This document shows positions 16,932 to 24,342 of a DNA stretch of 64,000 nt, one piece after another; the first letter of the stretch is position 1; each line of letters begins with the position of its first letter. The stretch lies in NCBI GenBank assembly GCA_021787365.1, contig JAJYMB010000058.1, positions 1 to 64,000 of the forward strand. Direction: 5' to 3'. Made by a program: the position numbers and the translations under genes. This DNA comes from Actinomycetes bacterium. GTDB lineage: Bacteria > Actinomycetota > Acidimicrobiia > Acidimicrobiales > Palsa-688. Under the pieces are notes generated by a model. That model did no database searches, was not told the DNA's origin, and saw nothing but the letters and a program-made list of their open reading frames with translations.

Positions 16932-17792
16932 GTGAGACCGGAAGAGCTCCAGTCCAACGTCTCCGTAGCGGCCGGTGCCCGAGGAGCGTCCGCTGACGCT
17001 GACGTCGCCGGCGCCGAGGGCGACGGAACTGGTGGGCAGGGTGCTCGCCCCCGCCCGCCCAAATGGAAGCGGCGCCTGGTGCGGGTGTCGCTTGCGATCG
17101 GGCTCCCCATCGCCGTGTTGGCCATGACTGGCCTCGGGTACGAGCTGGCGTTGCCCAGCGTGAGCAACGCCGAGGGCCTGGTGGCGGCTATCGTACGCGA
17201 CCACCACGGTGAGCTGGCACGACTGCCTCTTCCGACCAAACTGGCTGAGGCGGTCGTGGCAGTCGAAGACGAGCACTTCTATTCGAACGTCTTCGTGAAC
17301 GTCTTCGACGGGGCAGGCCGGGCCGCGCTGGCGTCGATCGGAGGGAGCCGTGACCCCGGTGGCAGCACCATCGCTCAGCAGCTGGCGAAGCAGCTGTACC
17401 CTCATGGCCCCAGCCTCGGTGGCACGATGAAGGAGATCGGCCTCGGCGTCAAGCTGTCGCTCGCCTACTCCAAGCCCGAGATCCTGGAGATGTACCTGAA
17501 CGTGATCTACTACGGCCACGGCTACTGGGGCGACGTCGCGGCGGCTCGCGGCTACTTCGGCACGAGCCCTGATCGGCTCACATGGGCCGAGGCCGCCATG
17601 TTGGCCGGTCTGCCGCAAGCACCTTCTGCGTACGACCCGCTGCACCATTTTGCACTGGCCAAGGAACGCCAGCGTCACGTCCTCAGCCAATTGGTCGTCA
17701 ACCACTTCCTCACCGCCGCGCAGGCCAACGCCGCCTCCCGAGCCCCCCTGCCGCTTCGCGGAGCGGGGCCTGTAGGCCCGCACCCTTTCTAG
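16932..17792 (+). CDS. Monofunctional peptidoglycan glycosyltransferase (GT51)
   Basis: 286 residues. A basic, Gly/Ala-rich cytoplasmic N-terminus (to ~50) is followed by one membrane helix (about 55-75). The GT51 domain carries all main motifs: VEDEHFY with the catalytic Glu, GGSTIAQQLAKQLY, KPEILEMYLNVIYYGHG and AAMLAGLPQAPSAYDP. There is no transpeptidase domain, so it polymerises lipid II glycan strands but does not cross-link. The protein is of usual length for MtgA-like enzymes. GTG at 16932 is the upstream-most start. The Gly/Ala-rich N-terminal ~40 residues may be partly non-coding if a later start is used. Confidence 0.9.
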   Translation: MRPEELQSNVSVAAGARGASADADVAGAEGDGTGGQGARPRPPKWKRRLVRVSLAIGLPIAVLAMTGLGYELALPSVSNAEGLVAAIVRDHHGELARLPLPTKLAEAVVAVEDEHFYSNVFVNVFDGAGRAALASIGGSRDPGGSTIAQQLAKQLYPHGPSLGGTMKEIGLGVKLSLAYSKPEILEMYLNVIYYGHGYWGDVAAARGYFGTSPDRLTWAEAAMLAGLPQAPSAYDPLHHFALAKERQRHVLSQLVVNHFLTAAQANAASRAPLPLRGAGPVGPHPF

Positions 17793-17951
17793 CCGGGACT
17801 GGCTCGCCCGAAACCGCTCGGGGACAGGTGGGACGGCCCCGAGCGCGCCACGACTGCAACGGGCGGCGCTCGCCGGCGGCGGCACCGGCTGAGGTAGGGT
17901 CACCCCATCAAGGCCCGACGGACAGTCCTCATCCCGGTTGCCCTGGCGCTC

Positions 17952-18818
17952 GTGCTGGTCGCCAGCGCCCGTAGCGGCAGCGGCCAAGGTGCTCCCACGA
18001 CAACGGTGCGCACCTCGATGACGCCGGCGCTGGCCACCAAGGCCTCCACTAGGACAACGACGGTGCGTACCACCAAGACTGTCCCGGTCAAGGCGGTGAG
18101 CGGGCTGGAAACGGTGTTGACGCCCATCGGCTTGCACGTGAGGGCAGCGCCGTCCACATCGGCTGCCATCCTCGGTACCGCCGCTCAGGGCACGGTCTTC
18201 CATCTCCTCGGCCGGACGGCCAAGAACGGGGGTTGGCTGAAGGTGCAGGGGGCGACGGTAACGGGCTGGATCAGCGCCGACCGGGCCTTCAGCGCGCCCG
18301 GCCGCTTCCGTGGGTACAAGTCGACGGCGTTCGATGTCCTCTACCCGGCGGGTTGGACGGCGACGGGGAAGCCCTCAACCGGGGTTACCTTCGCCTCGCC
18401 GGGCCCTTTGCAGCGCGTCGTGCTGCGCACGGCCCCGAGCCTGGCCAAGCTCAACCTTTCCATTAGCGGTGCGGTCGTCTCTTCGGCCCGCCAGGTGGTC
18501 GCCTGTGGGTACACCTCGTACCTCTACAGCTACGCCAGCTCGAGCGCCGGGCACCATGTCGCCGTCCTCGCCCTCGGGCTGGCCCCCGGCCATTACCTCG
18601 GCTTGAAGGCGACCCTCAGCTCGCCGGCGCAGATCGCGACGGTAATGGAGTTCGTCAACTCTGTCTCCTTCCCCTACCCCCGGTGCGTCGGCGGCTTGCG
18701 GCACGCGCCGAAGTCTCATCACCACACCACCGTGGCCCACCCCCACACCACCGTGGCCCACCCCCCTGCCCCCACCACCGCGCCCAGGCCGGTCCCGACG
18801 TCGACCACAGCCAGGTGA
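17952..18818 (+). CDS. Secreted SH3b-domain protein
   Basis: About 288 residues from the first standard start, GTG 17952. A Thr-rich linker (repeats of TTTVRT) leads to a bacterial SH3 domain around 55-120 (TPIGLHVRAAPSTSAAILGT, then GTVFHLLG, NGGWLKVQ, GWISADRAF). A beta-rich domain of unknown type follows. The C-terminus is low complexity, with the repeated HHTTVAHPHTTVAHPP and a Pro/Thr tail. Translating upstream from 17907 (an ATC codon) adds KARRTVLIPVALALVLVA, an excellent signal-peptide start with GAGGTAGG before it. No ATG, GTG or TTG exists in frame between the TAG at 17895 and GTG 17952. A role in cell-wall binding is plausible, next to the transglycosylase. Confidence 0.75.
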   Translation: MLVASARSGSGQGAPTTTVRTSMTPALATKASTRTTTVRTTKTVPVKAVSGLETVLTPIGLHVRAAPSTSAAILGTAAQGTVFHLLGRTAKNGGWLKVQGATVTGWISADRAFSAPGRFRGYKSTAFDVLYPAGWTATGKPSTGVTFASPGPLQRVVLRTAPSLAKLNLSISGAVVSSARQVVACGYTSYLYSYASSSAGHHVAVLALGLAPGHYLGLKATLSSPAQIATVMEFVNSVSFPYPRCVGGLRHAPKSHHHTTVAHPHTTVAHPPAPTTAPRPVPTSTTAR

Positions 18819-19091
18819 TGCCGGCACCAATGGGAGTCGAGCCATTGTGGGCCCGCGCCCGGTCGACAACGCTGAACCTCGGCAACGCGAGCTGGGTACG
18901 GAGCGTCTCGAGGGGGGCCGGCCCAAGCGGCCCCGCCTAGGAGCCCATGCCCATCTGGAAGACCGACGAGGGCGTCTACAGTCTTTCGAGCAAGGGGGAA
19001 GCCAAGCTCTCAGGGCTGAAATGTGCGGCGCTGGCCCCTTTAGCTTCCCGGGTGGCGTCGGGTTGTCGGCGGCTGCCGGCACGGCCGGCGC

Positions 19092-19290
19092 CTAACCCGT
19101 TGGCCGAGTGGCAGCGACTCCCTCGAAGGAATTGGCCGCTATCCCGTTCAAAGTCACCGGCCCGGTAGTCCAGATGCCGACGGCGTTGCGGTAGAGCGCG
19201 ACGCCGGGTGCAGCGGTCGCGAGCAGCACGCCGGCACCCTCGCCGGTCGTCTGGTTGCCGACGACCGTATTGCCGGCCCGCGGCTCGGAC
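19092..19290 (-). pseudogene. C-terminal remnant of a right-handed beta-helix repeat protein
   Basis: On the minus strand about 60 codons before a TAG stop read like parallel beta-helix coils: AGNTVVGNQTTGEGAGVLL, then APGVALYRNAVGIWTTG and ITLNG-like turns with Asn and Gly ladders. There is no matching N-terminus upstream, where the promoter and start of the tauE-like gene now lie. It therefore looks like the truncated 3' end of a larger beta-helix protein. The remaining DNA between 18819 and 19091 shows no convincing gene. The call rests on composition and pattern only. Confidence 0.35.
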
Positions 19291-19323
19291 CAGTGCCCCC
19301 CTTCGCGAAGCGTCTCTGCCGAG

Positions 19324-19352
19324 TTGAACGCATGAGCATATGTGCGTACAAT
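19324..19352 (+). promoter_or_regulatory. Promoter of the tauE-like operon, probably leaderless
   Basis: TTGAAC (19324-19329), a 17-nt spacer and TACAAT (19347-19352) form a near-consensus housekeeping promoter. The ATG at 19359 lies 6 nt after the -10 hexamer, so transcription should begin at or next to the start codon. No Shine-Dalgarno sequence is present, in line with a leaderless mRNA. Confidence 0.65.
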
Positions 19353-19358
19353 GGAACT

Positions 19359-20198
19359 ATGACGCCGCTCGACTTCGTGGTCTCCCTGGCGCTGATCTCG
19401 GTCGCCGCTGGGGTCCTCGGGTCGCTGATCGGCCTCGGTGGCGGGGTGGTGATCGTCCCGGTCCTCACGCTCCTGTACCACGTGGACATCCGCCTGGCCA
19501 TTGGGGCCAGCATCGTCTCGGTGATCGCCACCTCGAGCGGTGCGGCGGCTGCCTATGTCCGGGAGCGGATGACCAACCTGCGAGCGGGTATGTTCCTCGA
19601 GATCGCCACGACCACGGGGGCGGTCAGCGGCGCTTACCTCACGACCCTGCTGCCCACCCGCTTCTTGTTCGTCTTCTTCGGGCTCGTCCTCGCCTACTCG
19701 TCGTTCGCCACATTCCAAAGGCGACATGTTGCCGAACCGCTGGCGGTCTCGAACGACCGGATCGCCAACTACTTCAACCTGCACGGCTCCTACTACGACG
19801 CTGCCGAGGAGCGGGAGATCCCCTACAAGGTCGTCGGTACCAAGCCCGGCTTGGCCCTCATGTACGTTGCCGGGCTGGTGAGCGCGCTGCTCGGCATCGG
19901 CTCGGGTGCGCTCAAGGTGCCGGCCATGGACAGCGCCATGCACCTACCCATGAAGGTGTCCTCGGCCACCAGCAATTTCATGATCGGGGTCACCGCCGCA
20001 GCGAGCGCCGGCGTGTACTTCGTCCGCGGCCAGATCGACCCCGTCATCGCCGCCCCCGTGGCCGCCGGCGTGCTCCTCGGGGCTACCGTCGGCGCCCGGG
20101 CCCTCGGCCGGGTCGCGAGCAAGACGGTCCGGCTCATCTTCGTCGTCGTCCTCGTCGTCATCTCCCTCGAGATGCTCCAGAAAGGGCTCCTACCATGA
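19359..20198 (+). CDS. TauE/SafE-family anion exporter/permease
   Basis: 279 residues, about eight membrane helices, with the duplicated TauE signature: ISVAAGVLGSLIGLGGGVVIVP in the first half and GLVSALLGIGSGALKVPAMD in the second. The family moves sulfite, sulfoacetate and other organosulfur or organic anions across the membrane; the substrate here is unknown. ATG at 19359 is chosen because it sits directly downstream of a consensus promoter and lines up with family N-termini. Earlier in-frame starts would lie inside that promoter. The stop overlaps the start of the DUF1634 gene (ATGA), and a GntR regulator follows, forming a three-gene operon. Confidence 0.9.
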   Translation: MTPLDFVVSLALISVAAGVLGSLIGLGGGVVIVPVLTLLYHVDIRLAIGASIVSVIATSSGAAAAYVRERMTNLRAGMFLEIATTTGAVSGAYLTTLLPTRFLFVFFGLVLAYSSFATFQRRHVAEPLAVSNDRIANYFNLHGSYYDAAEEREIPYKVVGTKPGLALMYVAGLVSALLGIGSGALKVPAMDSAMHLPMKVSSATSNFMIGVTAAASAGVYFVRGQIDPVIAAPVAAGVLLGATVGARALGRVASKTVRLIFVVVLVVISLEMLQKGLLP

Positions 20199-20725
20199 CG
20201 GTCATACGTCGAGCAGACGGTGCCCCCCGTCCCGACGCCCCGGGCCTAGGTGCTCCCGGCGAGCCAAGAGGAGGAGCCCACGGTCGGTCTGGTCATCATC
20301 GTCGGCAGCTCAGCCCGGTAGAGCCAGCCGTGATGGAAGAAAAGGTCCGCAAGGTCGAACTGGCGATAAGCCTCGTGCTGCGGACCGGCGTCGTCGTGAG
20401 CGTGCTCGTCATCGCCGTCGGGCTCGGGCTCATGTTCGCCCACCACAGCGCCTACCTGCCGATCCGCGGCCACTTTTCCTACAAAGAGCTCACTTCGAAG
20501 ACCACGCCGTTCCCGCACTCGTTCGCGTCGCTCGGGCACTCGATCGCGCATGGGGACGGGCGAGGGGTCGTCGTCCTCGGCGTGCTGGTCTTGATCCTCA
20601 CCCCGGTGCTACGCGTGGCCGTCGGCGTGCTGTCCTTCATCTACGAGAAGGACCCGGCCATGACCATCGTCACGCTCTACGTCCTCGCCGTCCTCGTCGG
20701 CTCGTTCTTCCTCGCGGGGGTGTGA
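20195..20725 (+). CDS. DUF1634-family membrane protein
   Basis: Three predicted membrane helices: VELAISLVLRTGVVVSVLVI, GVVVLGVLVLILTPVLRVAVG and MTIVTLYVLAVLVGSFFLAGV, as in DUF1634 proteins, which often sit next to TauE/SafE genes and are thought to assist that transport. ATG at 20195 overlaps the tauE-like stop by 4 bp and gives 176 residues with a 46-residue polar Arg/Gly/Pro-rich extension. ATG at 20333 gives the usual ~130-residue length. The coupled start is listed, but the shorter protein fits the family better. Confidence 0.8.
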   Translation: MTVIRRADGAPRPDAPGLGAPGEPRGGAHGRSGHHRRQLSPVEPAVMEEKVRKVELAISLVLRTGVVVSVLVIAVGLGLMFAHHSAYLPIRGHFSYKELTSKTTPFPHSFASLGHSIAHGDGRGVVVLGVLVLILTPVLRVAVGVLSFIYEKDPAMTIVTLYVLAVLVGSFFLAGV

Positions 20726-20738
20726 CAAGGTGGCGGCC

Positions 20739-21515
20739 ATGGTGGACCGGACGAGCCCGTTGCCCCTCTGGGCGCAGATCGTCGACGACCTTCGCCGCCG
20801 CCTGCTCGGCGGGGAGTTCGACGAGCACTTCCCGACCGACGAGGAGCTGACCCGGGACTACGAGGTCAGCAGGCAGACGGTTCGAGAGGCCGTCCGCCAC
20901 CTCAGCGCGCAAGGTCTGGTCGTCCGCCAACGAGGCCGCGGTAGCTCCGTCACCCAGCCGATCCTCGAGCAGCCCCTCCATTCGCTCTACAGCTTGGCCT
21001 CGACGGTGCGGGCCCGGGGCATCGAAGAGCGGAGCGAAGTGCTCGCAGCCGAGAGTCGCCCCGCCACGGCCGAGGTCGCCACGCAGCTCGGCGTGGGTGC
21101 CGGTGCCGGGATCGTGTTCATCGAGCGGCTCCGCTTCGCTGGGGCCGAGCCGATCGCCTGGGACCGGTCCTGGCTCCCGGCCGACCAGGCCAGGGCACTG
21201 CTCCACGCCGACCTCTCCTCCGGAGGGCTCTACGACCTTCTCGCCACCCACTGCGCCCAGCGCATCACCGGAGGCTGGGAACGCATCAGGCCCGTCGTAC
21301 CGGAGCCCACTGAACGCAAGCTGTTGCGGCTGCCGTCCAAGGTTGCCGCCTTCTCGATCGAACGGCTGGCCCTCGTCGGGGACACCCCCATCGAATGGCG
21401 CAGGAGCCTCATCAGAGGCGACCGCTACTCGCTGATCGCCCAATGGCCAGCGGGAGCGCAACCCCGACCCGAGGGTCTGACCCGAGAAGATGCCAACTTT
21501 CTCATCAGGGCTTAG
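20739..21515 (+). CDS. GntR-family (HutC/UTRA) transcriptional regulator
   Basis: 258 residues. The winged helix at about 8-70 includes FPTDEELTRDYEVSRQTVREA and GLVVRQRGRGSSV, typical of GntR. A UTRA effector domain follows (VFIERLRFAGAEPIAWDRSWLP, then PIEWRRSLIRGDRY at the end). Effectors in this subfamily are small metabolites. It is the third gene of the TauE operon, 13 bp after DUF1634, so it probably controls that transporter in response to its substrate. ATG at 20739 is favoured because AAGGTGG lies 5 nt upstream; GTG at 20730 is possible. Confidence 0.9.
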   Translation: MVDRTSPLPLWAQIVDDLRRRLLGGEFDEHFPTDEELTRDYEVSRQTVREAVRHLSAQGLVVRQRGRGSSVTQPILEQPLHSLYSLASTVRARGIEERSEVLAAESRPATAEVATQLGVGAGAGIVFIERLRFAGAEPIAWDRSWLPADQARALLHADLSSGGLYDLLATHCAQRITGGWERIRPVVPEPTERKLLRLPSKVAAFSIERLALVGDTPIEWRRSLIRGDRYSLIAQWPAGAQPRPEGLTREDANFLIRA

Positions 21516-21589
21516 GCTACGATGAATTGACGCCGCGGTCACTGGCGGCAAGGTCATCCCGGAGCCAGCTGGGGCCGGGGTCGCGGACA

Positions 21590-22354
21590 ATGACGGGCAT
21601 GGAGATCGACGTCGACGAGGCTGCATCGCGGTGGCCCGACACCTTTGAGCCGGAGCATCAGGGGTCGAGACGCGGGCAGCGGCGCAAGCGGGTCATGATC
21701 GGGCTGTCCACCGGGTTGGCGGCATTGGCGTTCGTAGTCGTGGCGGGCCCGGCCATCTTCTTCCGTATCGAAGGGCCGGCACCCAAGCGCTTGGCCCTAC
21801 CCGTTGGCCCGGGTAGGACGGTCGGGCCTGTCAACGGGACCTGGACCGTGACGTCGCCCTCCGAGGTCCAGTACCGGGTGGCCGAGATCTTGTTCGGCCA
21901 GCGCCACATTGCGGTCGGGACGACCTCGAAGGTACAGGGGAGCTTGACGATCGAGGGTGCTACGGTGACATCAGCGCACTTCAGTGTGGACATGGCGTCC
22001 GTCCGTAGCGGTGTGGCCGGTCGAGACTCGCAGTTTTCCGGTTGGATCATGGACACGGCGAACTACCCCAAGGGCTACTTCACCTTGGTCAAGGCCATTG
22101 ACCTCAAAAAGGTGCCGAGCAAGCAGCACATCATCGACCTTGTTGCCTTGGGCAAGCTCACCCTCCGGGGGAAATCGCGGACCGTGAAGTTCCAGCTGCG
22201 AGCAGAGCGCTACGGCAACGGCATAGAGGCCAATGGTGCGCTCACGATCCGCTTCGGTCTCTGGGGTATCCCCAACCCTAGTTTCGCCATCACCCGCGTG
22301 GGTAGCACCGGCACGATCGACGTCTTGCTGCACCTCGTCCGCAAGAGCGCCTGA
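21590..22354 (+). CDS. YceI-family protein with N-terminal membrane anchor
   Basis: 254 residues. A charged N-terminus, including RRGQRRKR, is followed by one hydrophobic helix (GLAALAFVVVAGPAIFF) that would anchor it outside the membrane. The YceI lipocalin-like barrel follows: VNGTWTVTSPSEVQYRV, then ASVRSGVAGRDSQFSGWIMD, YPKGYFTLV and LTIRFGLWGIPNPSF. YceI proteins bind isoprenoid-type lipids or amphiphiles; a specific ligand cannot be inferred. ATG at 21590 (or 21599) is taken because in-frame codons upstream overlap the end of the GntR gene without family similarity. Confidence 0.85.
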   Translation: MTGMEIDVDEAASRWPDTFEPEHQGSRRGQRRKRVMIGLSTGLAALAFVVVAGPAIFFRIEGPAPKRLALPVGPGRTVGPVNGTWTVTSPSEVQYRVAEILFGQRHIAVGTTSKVQGSLTIEGATVTSAHFSVDMASVRSGVAGRDSQFSGWIMDTANYPKGYFTLVKAIDLKKVPSKQHIIDLVALGKLTLRGKSRTVKFQLRAERYGNGIEANGALTIRFGLWGIPNPSFAITRVGSTGTIDVLLHLVRKSA

Positions 22355-22593
22355 TTGCGGCAATCTAGCTGGAACCGGCACCGCAGGACGCCCAAGGCCG
22401 TGGCGGTCTCGCCGTTCCTCGCGCTCGACGACGTCACCGGGGGTGCCCCGAGACATGCACCCGAGACATGACAGGGCTCCCCGCTGCCAGGCCACAAGGC
22501 GCCTGAGCGCGGGACTTCTTGCGAGAGGCGAAGGACCAAGGTCCCTAGCGTGACGCGGCCCAGGGCGCACAGACTTTTAGGAACACGAACGAG

Positions 22594-23250
22594 GTGGAGT
22601 TTGGGGTAGACGGGCAAGTGAGCGAGAAGACAGTGCCAGCCGAGGGGAGGTGGGCCATCGCCACATGGGCGCGCGAGGCGTGGGCATCGGTCCCTGTGTC
22701 GCTCGTAATGGTCGCGGGCCTCTTTGCCGGCGTGACCGTGCTGCGCTGGTTCATCGACCGCAGTGGCCAGGCGGCCGCACTGCTGTACGTCGTGCCGATC
22801 ACGCTCGGAGCGCTGCGCTTCGGGCGGCGGGGAGCGGCCGGTACCGCAGCGCTCGGCTGCCTGGGCTTCATCGTGTTGGCCCTCGTCCACGGGCGGGGGG
22901 ACCTCGACCTGACCGGGTGGTCAGCCCCCGTGCTCTCCATGGCCCTGGTCGGCTACCTGGCAGCGCGCCTAGAGGAACTCGTCCGCGTGCACGCCGAGCG
23001 CAGCAGGCATTTGGAGGCGATCTGCGAAGCACAACATGCTGCGCTCACGGTGAGCGACTCGATTGTCCAGCAGGTCGCGGCGGTGCGCTGGATGCTCGAG
23101 GCCGGAAAGGCGGAGGAAGCGGCCGAGGTCCTCGACGGGACGGTCGCCCAAGGGATCGAGAAACTGAGCGGCGGCCTCTCGCAGTACACGCCGGGCGACT
23201 CGGTTGACGGATCAGCACCGAGCATGGAGCGCCGGCCCCGGCCAACCTGA
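22594..23250 (+). CDS. Membrane protein with histidine-kinase-like helical tail
   Basis: 218 residues. The first ~125 contain three or four membrane helices (VSLVMVAGLFAGVTVLRWF, ALLYVVPITLGALRFG, ALGCLGFIVLALVHG, VLSMALVGYLAARL), similar in layout to DUF4118-type sensor membrane domains. A cytoplasmic helix then runs into AQHAALTVSDSIVQQVAAVRWML, which resembles a histidine-kinase dimerisation helix, but no ATP-binding domain follows. It may be a truncated sensor or a membrane scaffold. The 239-bp gap before it holds no gene I can support. GTG at 22594 is listed and GTG 22618 is an alternative. The function is unknown. Confidence 0.55.
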   Translation: MEFGVDGQVSEKTVPAEGRWAIATWAREAWASVPVSLVMVAGLFAGVTVLRWFIDRSGQAAALLYVVPITLGALRFGRRGAAGTAALGCLGFIVLALVHGRGDLDLTGWSAPVLSMALVGYLAARLEELVRVHAERSRHLEAICEAQHAALTVSDSIVQQVAAVRWMLEAGKAEEAAEVLDGTVAQGIEKLSGGLSQYTPGDSVDGSAPSMERRPRPT

Positions 23251-23469
23251 CATGCCCACGCTTTATATGCCGTGGTCGTGTTGGACGATGCAATAGCCCC
23301 ACCGACTGGCCGTCAGCACCACCTGACTGCGCTGGCGGGGAAGCTGTTGACGATGCGCCGTGCCGCCGGCCGGTGGGCTCTGCGCCAGCGCAGAGCCCAC
23401 GCGCTCAGCGATGCACCACGAAGGTCGTCACGCTCTCCGGCGGCACCGACCCCACGAGCTCCCCGTCGT

Positions 23470-24315
23470 GTAGGTACCGACGAGGGCATCGTCGGGTGGG
23501 GGGAGCCGACATTGGAGGGCCGAGCCGAAACGGTGGTGGCGGCCGTCGGCGAGCTGGCACGATACTTGGTGGGGGAGGACCCGCTGCGCATCGAGCACCA
23601 CTGGCAGGTGCTTACCAAAGGCGGTTTTTACCGAGGCGGCCCGGTGCTTTCGAGCGCGGTCGCCGGCCTCGACCAGGCCCTGTGGGACATCGCCGGCAAG
23701 GCCCGTGGCGTGCCGGTCCACGAGTTGCTCGGTGGGCCGGTGCGCGAGTCGGCCAGGGTTTACGCCTGGATCGGCGGGGACGAGCCAGCCCATGTGGCCG
23801 AAGAGGCGTCCGCCCAGGTGGAAGCCGGCTTCAGCGCCGTCAAGATGAACGGGTCGGCGCAACTCGAGGCGCTCGGCCCGCCTGCTGCCACCCGGGAGAT
23901 AGCTCGGCGGGTGGAGGCCGTGCGCAACGCCATCGGGGAGGAGCGCGACGTGGTCGTCGACTTCCACGGCAGGATGTCGAAGGGGATGGCCCGGCGGGCG
24001 TTGCAGGCGCTCGAGCCGTACCACCCGCTCTTCGTGGAGGAGGCGGTGCGCCCCGAGTTCTCCCGCGACTTGCGCACGCTCGTCGAGTCCACCAGCATCC
24101 CGCTCGCGACAGGGGAACGCCTCTTTTCTCGCTGGGATTTCAGGGACGTCCTCTCGACCGGGATCGCGGTGGCGCAGCCGGACCCGAGCCACGCCGGCGG
24201 GATCTCCGAGGCGCGCCGGATCGCCGTGATGGCCGAGGCCTGGGACGTGGCGCTGGCGCCGCACTGCCCGCTCGGGCCGGTGGCGCTGGCACCCAGCGCT
24301 CCCGCCTGCCGGTAG
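23470..24315 (+). pseudogene. Galactonate dehydratase-like enolase-superfamily gene, truncated at both ends
   Basis: From about 23470 the frame reads as an enolase-superfamily (mandelate racemase/galactonate dehydratase) protein: DEGIVGWGEPTLEGRAETV, FYRGGPVLSSAVAGLDQALWDI, VVVDFHGRMSKG with a metal-binding Asp, and LFVEEAVRPE. The first ~45 residues of the family are missing; the preceding codons look unrelated. The C-terminus ends just after APHCPLGPVALA, so the last ~60 residues of the barrel are lost. The remainder covers metal and catalytic positions but is unlikely to fold. Its TAG stop abuts the SOS box of dnaE2, so the deletion joint lies at the dnaE2 promoter. Confidence 0.7.
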
Positions 24316-24335
24316 CGAACATGCGTTCCTATACT
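24316..24335 (+). promoter_or_regulatory. SOS (LexA) box and -10 element of dnaE2
   Basis: CGAACATGCGTTCC at 24316-24329 matches the Gram-positive/actinobacterial LexA consensus CGAACRNRYGTTYC at every position. TATACT follows at once (24330-24335), 7 nt before the GTG start, so LexA would cover the promoter spacer. The layout predicts a damage-inducible, probably leaderless dnaE2 mRNA. Confidence 0.8.
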
Positions 24336-24342
24336 GACCGGG

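Noticed and set aside
16563-18203. Long minus-strand open frame opposite the GT51 and SH3 genes
   Set aside because: It mirrors the GC-rich codon bias of the real genes, has Arg/Gln/His-rich composition and no family features.
18947-19168. Possible 73-codon gene starting MPIWKTDEGVYSL
   Set aside because: The first 20 codons have gene-like bias, but the rest does not, there is no ribosome-binding site, and it overlaps the beta-helix remnant; not supportable.
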